NCBI GenBank assembly: GCA_041686345.1
Contig: JAWLEA010000046.1
Span: forward strand, 1-22,094
Reading direction: 5' to 3'
Source: JAQICJ01 sp041686345
Lineage (GTDB): Bacteria > Myxococcota_A > Polyangia > HGW-17
DNA: 22,094 bases
Below the pieces are notes generated by a model. It was not told the origin of the DNA. It saw only the letters and a program-made list of their open reading frames with translations, and did not search any database. Below, one piece after another: positions 16,352 through 22,094 of this stretch (positions are counted from its first letter, which is position 1; every line of letters starts with the position of its first letter). A program made the translations under genes and the position numbers.

Positions 16352-18724
16352 ATGCCCGAATTCAGTCTCAGTGTGACAACTCTGGTTAATACTGTTTTGA
16401 GATCCGGTGATCTCAACGGATTTTCTGCCTTTTCCAAACGGGGAGTAGAGGGTATCCGAGGTCATCAATCCTGGCAAAATTCCCGCACTGAGTCTTACGA
16501 AAGCGAAGTATCCCTTAATTTCAGATTCAGCGAAGATGAATTCAACTTGCAATTGCAGGGGCGTCTTGACGGGATCTACAATGATGGTGATTCCGGATTT
16601 ACTCTGGAGGAAATCAAAACAACCACTCTTTCTTCTTTCAAAGTAAAAAGGGACAGCAATCCTGCCCATTGGGCTCAGCTTTATCTTTACGCCTTTATGT
16701 ATTGCCAGCTCCACAATCTCGAAACAATCCGACTTCAGTTGGTGTATCTGCATCAGAAAACCGGGGAAATAAAAATCTTCAAAGATCAGAAAACTGCAAC
16801 TCAACTTGAAAAGTTCTGCAATCAACTGGTTTCGCGGTTTTTTGAATTACAAAAACGCTATCACCATTATCTCCAAAAACGAAATAAAAGTCTGCAGCAG
16901 CTATCATTCCCCTTTGCTGGCAAGAGGAAGGGGCAGGCAGAATTAATGGATAAGGTGGAAACAATTATTTCCCAGCGGGGACAATTGCTGGCCGAAGCTC
17001 CCACAGGTACAGGTAAAACCATATCCGTACTTTTTCCTGCTCTTAAATCCCTTCTTGCCAGTGGGGCAAAAAAGATTTTTTATCTCACTGCCAAAACTAT
17101 TGGTCGCAAAACTGTTCTGGATACCATGGCGTTGTTACAGGAACATGGATTGGAGTTGAGAACAATTGCCCTTACTGCCAAAAGTAAAATCTGTCCTTGT
17201 CCGGATCGGGTCTGTTCTCCCAAAGCCTGTAAATACGCCAAAGGTTTTTTTGACAGAGTTGAGTTTGCCATTGAAGATATTCTGCAACACAACATTTTTG
17301 ATCGTCGTCTGATCGTCGAATATTCCCGCCGTCATCAGGTCTGTCCCTTTGAGTTCAGTTTGGAACTGGCCGAGCTTTCAGATCTGATAATTTGTGATTT
17401 TAATTATGTTTTTGCCCCTGGTGTTTATCTCAAGCGGTTTTTTGATTTCAATCCCGAAGATTTTATTCTATTGATAGATGAGGGACACAACTTGGTTGCA
17501 CGGGGTCGCAACATGTTTTCTTCCTCAATTTCCAAAAACGAAATACTACAGACAAGACGCAAACTGAAAGGCTATAATCAGGCGATTTATCGGGCGCTTG
17601 GTCGTTTGAATCGGGAGCTGCTTGCCTGGAGGAAAAAATGTGAAAAACTGGAAGAACTCGATGAAAAGGGAATTATTCTGGCAGATGAAATTCCCGATTC
17701 CATTCTGGAACAGGTTGGAAAAACTCTGGCTGTTTTTGAAACCGAATTCATGGATTATACCAAACCCAAGCCTAAAAAAGATCCCCGCAGAATAACAGCC
17801 CGCAACTACTATTTTGAACTTTTAAAATTCATCAAAATTAACAGCATCAAAGGTAAGGAACATATTTTTTATCTGGAAAAAGAAGGCAGAGAGCTCCAGG
17901 CCAAATTATTCTGCAGAGATCCGGCCCCTTTTCTGGCTCAAAGATATGTCCAGATTCATTCATCCGTTATTTTTTCAGCCACCCTTGCTCCTCTGGAATA
18001 TTTTCGAAACAGTCTGGGAATTTTGCCGGAAAGTACTTCTCAGGTTCTTTCTTCTCCCTTTCCCAAGGAGAATTTTCTGCTCTTGATCAATGATCGCATT
18101 CGCATGACTTATAAATATCGTCGACAGGAAATTCCCCGGGTGGTGGATTCAATTTTAGCAATGACAGCGGGCAAGAAAGGCAATTACATCATTTATTTTC
18201 CTTCTTACAGGTACATGGATAAAGTATTGAATGTTCTGCACAAACAAGCTCCTGAGATTGATCTGCTGGTACAAAAACCCGGGATGTCCGAAAGTCGGCG
18301 GGAAGATTTTCTTGCAGAATTTATTGCCAATAAGGGCAAAACTCTCCTCGGTTGTGCCGTTATGGGAGGAATTTTCAGCGAGGGTATTGATTTAAGCGGC
18401 GATCAGCTCATAGGAGCGGCAGTTTTGACTGTATCTCTTCCCGGAATCAGTTTGGAAAGAAACCTCATTCGGGATTATTTTGATGAAAAATACAACAAGG
18501 GTTTTCAATTTGCCTATAAATATCCCGGTTTCAATCGGGTTCTGCAAGCGGCGGGCAGAGTTATCAGAAGCAATAAAGACCGAGGAGTTGTGCTTCTTAT
18601 CGATCAGCGTTTTGGCAAGGCTCATTATCGGCGGCATTATCCGGATCACTGGAAAGAGTATCGCCGAGTCCGTCGCAGTTACGAGCTTGAATCGGCCTGT
18701 CGATTGTTTTGGCAGGAAAACTAA
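16352..18724 (+). CDS. XPD/DinG-type ATP-dependent DNA helicase with N-terminal PD-(D/E)XK nuclease-like domain
   Basis: 790 aa. Residues ~30-160 look like a Cas4/RecB-type PD-(D/E)XK fold: His38, Asp73 (RLDG), Glu87-x-Lys89 (EEIK) and QxxxY at 109-113. The helicase then begins: Walker A EAPTGTGKT (215-223, Lys222), cysteines 281, 288, 293 and 331 spaced as for the XPD/DinG 4Fe-4S cluster (an extra Cys283 is present), DEGH box 376-379, and motif VI QAAGRVIR (732-739). The likely role is 5'-3' unwinding in DNA repair or R-loop/replication-conflict processing, with possible nuclease trimming. ATG 16352 has only a distant AAGGTGAG (overlapping the previous stop), so translation may depend on the upstream gene. 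The N-terminus fits the start expected for this family. The two genes are 15 bases apart and may be co-transcribed, though functionally unrelated. Confidence 0.92.
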   Translation: MPEFSLSVTTLVNTVLRSGDLNGFSAFSKRGVEGIRGHQSWQNSRTESYESEVSLNFRFSEDEFNLQLQGRLDGIYNDGDSGFTLEEIKTTTLSSFKVKRDSNPAHWAQLYLYAFMYCQLHNLETIRLQLVYLHQKTGEIKIFKDQKTATQLEKFCNQLVSRFFELQKRYHHYLQKRNKSLQQLSFPFAGKRKGQAELMDKVETIISQRGQLLAEAPTGTGKTISVLFPALKSLLASGAKKIFYLTAKTIGRKTVLDTMALLQEHGLELRTIALTAKSKICPCPDRVCSPKACKYAKGFFDRVEFAIEDILQHNIFDRRLIVEYSRRHQVCPFEFSLELAELSDLIICDFNYVFAPGVYLKRFFDFNPEDFILLIDEGHNLVARGRNMFSSSISKNEILQTRRKLKGYNQAIYRALGRLNRELLAWRKKCEKLEELDEKGIILADEIPDSILEQVGKTLAVFETEFMDYTKPKPKKDPRRITARNYYFELLKFIKINSIKGKEHIFYLEKEGRELQAKLFCRDPAPFLAQRYVQIHSSVIFSATLAPLEYFRNSLGILPESTSQVLSSPFPKENFLLLINDRIRMTYKYRRQEIPRVVDSILAMTAGKKGNYIIYFPSYRYMDKVLNVLHKQAPEIDLLVQKPGMSESRREDFLAEFIANKGKTLLGCAVMGGIFSEGIDLSGDQLIGAAVLTVSLPGISLERNLIRDYFDEKYNKGFQFAYKYPGFNRVLQAAGRVIRSNKDRGVVLLIDQRFGKAHYRRHYPDHWKEYRRVRRSYELESACRLFWQEN

Positions 18725-18839
18725 TTTTCTCTATATTGCAGTTGTAAATCCGAAAATTTTATTCAGGAGAGGTAAATTTCTTTTATGGTTGTTATGTTTT
18801 TTTTTTTGATTTATACACAAAAAAGGGAGGTAACAAGTT

Positions 18840-18971
18840 TTGCCGGATTCCTTGTTTGTATTTCCCAGAGAACTGCTGTTGTCAAGACAGCAATTGATAG
18901 TAAACAATTATTTAAGTCAAGATCCGGTATTCCGGGAGGACAAATTCAATGGACGCAATGCCTTATGCTGA
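18840..18971 (+). other. Possible 43-codon leader ORF overlapping the tryptophanase start
   Basis: A TTG start at 18840 lies nine bases after a strong GGGAGG (18825-18830), which otherwise serves no gene. The frame runs 43 codons to TGA at 18969-18971, ending 23 bases inside the tryptophanase gene in another frame. The peptide (PDSLFVFPRELLLSR...) has a protein-like composition but no Trp and no family I recognise. It could be a translated leader, a decayed gene end, or chance. A second purine-rich site, AGGAGAGG (18765-18772), also lacks a convincing gene. Confidence 0.22.
18871..18895 (+). promoter_or_regulatory. Hairpin in the leader of the tryptophanase gene
   Basis: TGCTGT (18874-18879) pairs with ACAGCA (18887-18892) across TGTCAAG, extended by AA/TT outside one mismatch. 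An alternative TGTC/GACA register exists. It lies about 40 bases before the ribosome binding site and has no T-run, so it is not a terminator itself. A regulatory role is only inferred from position. Confidence 0.28.
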
Positions 18972-20331
18972 ACCTTACAAAATAAAGATGATTAAAACCA
19001 TCAGGCAAAATACGAGAAAAGACAGAATAAAATTGATCAAAGAAACTGATTATAATCTTTTTGCCTTGAGTGCTGATGATATTTATATCGATCTGCTTAC
19101 TGATTCCGGTACCGGAGCCATGAGTGACAAACAATGGGCAGCCATGATGGAAGGTGATGAAAGTTATGCCGGCTCAACCAGTTTCCAAAAGATGAAAAAT
19201 TCCATCAATTCTTTGCTTGGTTTTGAATATGTATTGCCAACCCACCAAGGCAGAGCGGCCGAAAATGTTCTGTTTTCAGCTATTTTGAAAGAGGGTCATA
19301 TTGTCCCGGGTAATGCCCATTTTGATACCACCAAAGGCCACATAGAATTTCGCAAGGCGGTGGCAATTGACTGTACCATCAAGGAGAGCAAAGATCCCAA
19401 TTTGAATCATCCTTTCAAAGGCAACGTCGATATTGAAGCCTTTAAATCAGTCATTAAAAAATACGGAAGTAAAAAGATTCCTGTTTTTATCCTCACCGTT
19501 ACTTGCAATAGCGGTGGGGGACAGCCGGTATCACTAGAAAACATCAAAGCTGTAGCCGAAGTGTGTCGCCAGCATAAAATAAAATTAATTTTTGATGCTG
19601 CTCGTTTTGCGGAAAATGCTTATTTTATCAAGAAACGCGAAGATAAATACAAAAACAGTACAATTCGTGAAATTGTTGCCGAAATGTTCAGTTATGCCGA
19701 TGGTTGCACAATGAGCAGCAAAAAAGACGCCATTGTCAATATGGGAGGCTTCATAGGTTTGAGAGATGCTGATATCTACAGAAAGTGCAGCACTTTCAAC
19801 ATTATTTATGAAGGCTACCTCACTTATGGTGGCATGTCCGGTAGAGATATGGCAGCATTGGCTCAGGGACTTTATGAATCCACCACCTTTGAATATCTTG
19901 AATCTCGAATCGGTCAGACGGAATATCTCGGCAAGTTGCTCAAAGATAAGGGAATTCCTGTTCTGGAACCTTTTGGGGGACATGCAGTTTATGTGAATGC
20001 CAAAGAATTTCTGCCTGAGATGGATCAGGAACATTATCCAGCTCAGGTACTCGGAGTGGAACTTTATATAGATGCAGGAGTCAGAGGGGTAGAAATCGGA
20101 ACTGTCCTGGCTGACAGAGATCCGGTAACCAGAAAAAACAGACCACCGGAATTGGAATTGTTGCGTCTCGCTATTCCCAGAAGAACCTATACCAACAATC
20201 ATATGGAAGTTGTAGCCTGGGGATTGCAAAAGGTGATGGAGCGTCGGAATCAACTCAAGGGTTTGGAAATTACATATGAAGCTCCCATTATGCGGCATTT
20301 TACCGCTAAATTCAAAAGATTGGAAAATTGA
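18949..20331 (+). CDS. tnaA: Tryptophanase (tryptophan indole-lyase)
   Basis: 460 aa, close to the family length. This PLP enzyme splits L-tryptophan to indole, pyruvate and ammonia in the cytosol. Signature stretches include DIYIDLLTDSGTGAMS, PTHQGRAAEN, NAHFDTTKGH, GGGQPVS and DAARFAENAYFIK. The PLP Schiff-base lysine is Lys259 in MSSKKD, with neighbour Lys258. Against its sister enzyme tyrosine phenol-lyase, the protein has the tryptophanase choices: Asp126 where the phenol-lyase has Thr, VEIG where the phenol-lyase has the phenol-binding MERG arginine, and His450 in RHFTAKF (the catalytic His near the C-terminus of E. coli TnaA). GGGAGG lies nine bases upstream of ATG 18949. The leader may carry a hairpin and a small ORF. 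A dGTPase-like gene follows after 77 bases. Confidence 0.93.
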   Translation: MDAMPYAEPYKIKMIKTIRQNTRKDRIKLIKETDYNLFALSADDIYIDLLTDSGTGAMSDKQWAAMMEGDESYAGSTSFQKMKNSINSLLGFEYVLPTHQGRAAENVLFSAILKEGHIVPGNAHFDTTKGHIEFRKAVAIDCTIKESKDPNLNHPFKGNVDIEAFKSVIKKYGSKKIPVFILTVTCNSGGGQPVSLENIKAVAEVCRQHKIKLIFDAARFAENAYFIKKREDKYKNSTIREIVAEMFSYADGCTMSSKKDAIVNMGGFIGLRDADIYRKCSTFNIIYEGYLTYGGMSGRDMAALAQGLYESTTFEYLESRIGQTEYLGKLLKDKGIPVLEPFGGHAVYVNAKEFLPEMDQEHYPAQVLGVELYIDAGVRGVEIGTVLADRDPVTRKNRPPELELLRLAIPRRTYTNNHMEVVAWGLQKVMERRNQLKGLEITYEAPIMRHFTAKFKRLEN

Positions 20332-20357
20332 TTTTTTTCAGTTGAAAAAATCAATTT
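20325..20357. terminator. AT-rich hairpin overlapping the tryptophanase stop codon
   Basis: AAATTGATTTTTT (20325-20337) pairs perfectly with AAAAAATCAATTT (20345-20357), 13 bp with a 7-base loop, and includes the TGA stop at 20329-20331. There is no T-run after the stem on the plus strand, and the stem is A/T-rich, so it may be a weak terminator, an mRNA 3'-end stabiliser or a pause site between tryptophanase and the dGTPase gene. Confidence 0.4.
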
Positions 20358-20408
20358 CAAGCTCTCCGGGACGAACTCCCCTGTTAAAGATAATTCAAGG
20401 AGTTACAG

Positions 20409-21458
20409 ATGAATATCAGGGAAAAAAGAGAAAAGTTGGAGCAGAAGACTTTGCATCCTCGAGCTTGTAAATCTGTTCAATCTCGCGGCCGAAAAGTTGC
20501 AGAAAGTCCCTGTCCGGTCAGAACAGTATTTCAACGTGATCGCGACAGAATCATCCACTCCAAGGCTTTTCGTCGTTTGGGCAGAAAAACCCAGGTGTTT
20601 TTAAATCCGGACGGTGATCATTACCGTACCAGGCTGACTCATACTCTGGAAGTAACCCAAATCTGCCGAACAATTGCCGGAGCTTTGGGTCTTAACGAAG
20701 TTCTGGCTGAAGCTATTGCTCTGGGACATGATCTGGGTCATACTCCCTTTGGCCATTCTGGTGAATCGGTGCTTAATTCTCTGCGCAGAGAAAAGGGCGG
20801 TTTTCATCACAGTATTCAATCTCGTCGGGTTGTAGAAAAAGTTGAAAAAGGAGGTCAAGGGCTTAATCTTACTTTCGAAGTTAAAAACGGCATTGAAAAA
20901 CACAGCAAAGGGAGGGGAACAATTCTCAGCAAAAACAAGCAAATACTGCCTGCCACTCTTGAAGGACAGGTTGTTCGTCTTTCCGACATTATAGCCTATG
21001 TTAACCATGATCTGCTTGATGCTGTCAGAGCCGGGCTTTTTCGACTTGAGGATGTGCCGACGCAAATTTTGGATATTTTGGGTAGAACTCACAGTGAACG
21101 GGTTGGCAAGTTGGTTCTATCGGTAATTAAGTCCACAAATCTTGAAAAAAATGAAAATTTGCGGATTCACCCGGACATGGTTGGTGCTCTCTCTGAATTA
21201 CGTGAATTCCTTTATAAAAATTGCTACGAGTCTCCTCAATTAAGACGTGAATTTGAAAAAGCCGAGAGATTATTTGCCGATCTTTGGGAATTTTATCATG
21301 AACACAGTCATCTCATTCCACATTATAAAGAAGATGAAGATCTCATCGACAATCTCACTGATTTTCTGGCAGGAATGACAGATAAATATGCAATTAAAAT
21401 CTGGAAGGAAATAAGTGTTCCCCGCTCCTGGTTTGGAAGCACTTTACCGGTTGATTGA
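20409..21458 (+). CDS. dgt: Deoxyguanosinetriphosphate triphosphohydrolase-like HD hydrolase
   Basis: 349 aa. The family cleaves dNTPs to deoxynucleoside and triphosphate, controlling dNTP pools. Visible motifs: RTVFQRDRDRIIHSKAFRRL and KTQVF (39-64), YRTRLTHTLEV with metal ligand His78, ALGHDLGHTPFGHSGE with His107-Asp108 and the following His111/His116, and LSDIIAY with Asp193. The length matches the shorter type-2 dGTPase-like proteins, not the ~500-residue E. coli Dgt, so substrate preference is open. AAGGAG sits six bases before ATG 20409. It follows tryptophanase on the same strand, separated by the AT-rich hairpin. It ends eight bases from the stop of the convergent prenyltransferase gene. 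Confidence 0.92.
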   Translation: MNIREKREKLEQKTLHPRACKSVQSRGRKVAESPCPVRTVFQRDRDRIIHSKAFRRLGRKTQVFLNPDGDHYRTRLTHTLEVTQICRTIAGALGLNEVLAEAIALGHDLGHTPFGHSGESVLNSLRREKGGFHHSIQSRRVVEKVEKGGQGLNLTFEVKNGIEKHSKGRGTILSKNKQILPATLEGQVVRLSDIIAYVNHDLLDAVRAGLFRLEDVPTQILDILGRTHSERVGKLVLSVIKSTNLEKNENLRIHPDMVGALSELREFLYKNCYESPQLRREFEKAERLFADLWEFYHEHSHLIPHYKEDEDLIDNLTDFLAGMTDKYAIKIWKEISVPRSWFGSTLPVD

Positions 21459-21466
21459 GTTTTGTT

Positions 21467-22094
21467 TCACATATACAAAATCATTAGCACCATCATACAC
21501 CAGAAAATCGAGGTAAACATGAAGAGGGGATCCTTGAGCATTGATTCGGTGGGACTTTTGATATGTTCTTTGTTTGTAGTAAGTTGATAGAAGCGAAAGA
21601 GGGAGAGAAGAATGAGGGGAGAAGAAAAAGTAAACAGATAATTTTTACCATCATCTTTATGAGCAATAAAAGAATAGGAAATAAAAACAATGGGGATAAT
21701 CAGAATAAGGCCCAGCAGGATTAATCTGAGCAGAGGAAGTGAATATTTTTTTAAAACCAGGCGGTGGAGAGGTGCTTTTTCTTTGAAATACAAAAGTTCG
21801 TGGGTTCTTTTGCCAAAACCGAGAAAAAGTGAAAGCAGCAAAGTCATAATCAATAGCCATTCTGAAGGATAAACCCCGATGGCAGCTGACCCTCCGGTGA
21901 CTCGCAGTAAAAATCCCGCTGAGATAGAAAGAACATCAATAAATACAATGTGTTTAAGATAGTTGGAATAAGCAATGTTGAGGATGATATAGGCAAGCAG
22001 GGAATAAATGGCCGCAGAACCAGTGATGAGAAAGGGAGCAAAGGCAAAAAGCAACAAGGTAGATAAGATGAAATAAGCGTTGACTATACTAATT
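21467..22094 (-). CDS. UbiA-family prenyltransferase, DPPR-synthase-like (N-terminus beyond window)
   Basis: 208 residues of the C-terminal part are visible. The frame stays open to the window edge with no convincing start, so the TTG at 22057 is not taken as the start. Several hydrophobic helices are present, plus NIAYSNYLKHIVFIDVLSIS, GFLLRVTGGSAAIG and LFLGFGKRTHELL. These match the second aspartate-motif region and the GKRxHEL loop of decaprenyl-phosphate phosphoribosyltransferase-type UbiA proteins. The first NDxxDxxxD motif would lie outside the window. In that subfamily a phosphoribosyl group is moved to polyprenyl phosphate, a precursor of arabinose-type cell-envelope donors. A different aromatic prenyltransferase role is possible. 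It is an integral membrane protein, convergent with the dGTPase gene. Confidence 0.85.
   Translation of the reverse strand, partial: ISIVNAYFILSTLLLFAFAPFLITGSAAIYSLLAYIILNIAYSNYLKHIVFIDVLSISAGFLLRVTGGSAAIGVYPSEWLLIMTLLLSLFLGFGKRTHELLYFKEKAPLHRLVLKKYSLPLLRLILLGLILIIPIVFISYSFIAHKDDGKNYLFTFSSPLILLSLFRFYQLTTNKEHIKSPTESMLKDPLFMFTSIFWCMMVLMILYM

Noticed and set aside
19585..20298. 237-codon minus-strand ORF.
   Set aside because: It lies wholly inside the tryptophanase gene on the other strand and shows no domain, start signal or plausible composition.
18949..20331. Annotation as tyrosine phenol-lyase.
   Set aside because: Asp126, VEIG and His450 follow tryptophanase, and the phenol-lyase MERG arginine is missing.
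22055..22057. TTG at 22057 as the start of the UbiA-family gene.
   Set aside because: The frame continues open to the window edge with membrane-helix-like residues, and the family needs about 80-100 more N-terminal residues including the first Asp motif.

Overview
The window comes from a moderately AT-rich bacterial chromosome. No phage genes, insertion-sequence transposase or CRISPR array were seen. The gene content points to a member of the old Deltaproteobacteria, most likely Myxococcota or a Bradymonadales-like lineage. The reason is the density of large secreted lipoproteins built from MopE-type Asp/Cys repeats, SBBP beta-propeller repeats, DUF7151-like repeats, a lamin-tail domain and EGF/fibrinogen-like modules. 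That placement is an inference from domain style; no ribosomal or phylogenetic marker gene is present.

Layout, left to right. (1) 1-717 (-): C-terminally truncated lipoprotein made of Asp/Cys repeats, with a recent 282-bp tandem duplication. (2) 1018-2901 (+): soluble hybrid histidine kinase with its own promoter and a palindrome near the start site. (3) 2968-4779 (-) and 5014-8460 (+): two divergently transcribed lipoproteins, each ending in about seven SBBP propeller blades, sharing a 234-bp regulatory interval. (4) 8530-12631 (-): an FAD/NAD disulfide-reductase-family enzyme, a POT-like transporter and a Cys-rich lipoprotein, all on the minus strand. (5) 12740-12813 (+): tRNA-Lys(UUU) with a perfect 15-bp-stem terminator, followed by a noncoding interval with competing hairpins and a second terminator-like hairpin. 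(6) 13106-13480 (+): small, very lysine-rich secreted protein. (7) 13587-13752: a 166-bp element with 14-bp perfect terminal inverted repeats and further nested stems. (8) 13799-16336 (+): lipoprotein with four EGF-like domains and three fibrinogen-like segments, closely followed by an XPD/DinG-type helicase fused to a PD-(D/E)XK nuclease-like domain (16352-18724). (9) 18949-20331 and 20409-21458 (+): tryptophanase and a dGTPase-like HD hydrolase. (10) 21467-22094 (-): N-terminally truncated UbiA-family prenyltransferase.

There is no single obvious operon-encoded machine. The common thread is an elaborate envelope or surface layer: five putative lipoproteins and one secreted protein sit among housekeeping genes (helicase, dGTPase, tRNA, UbiA-family enzyme). 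The least explained items are the nested inverted-repeat element at 13587-13752, the structured noncoding interval after tRNA-Lys, the Asp-repeat expansion at the left edge, and the eukaryote-like EGF/fibrinogen lipoprotein.
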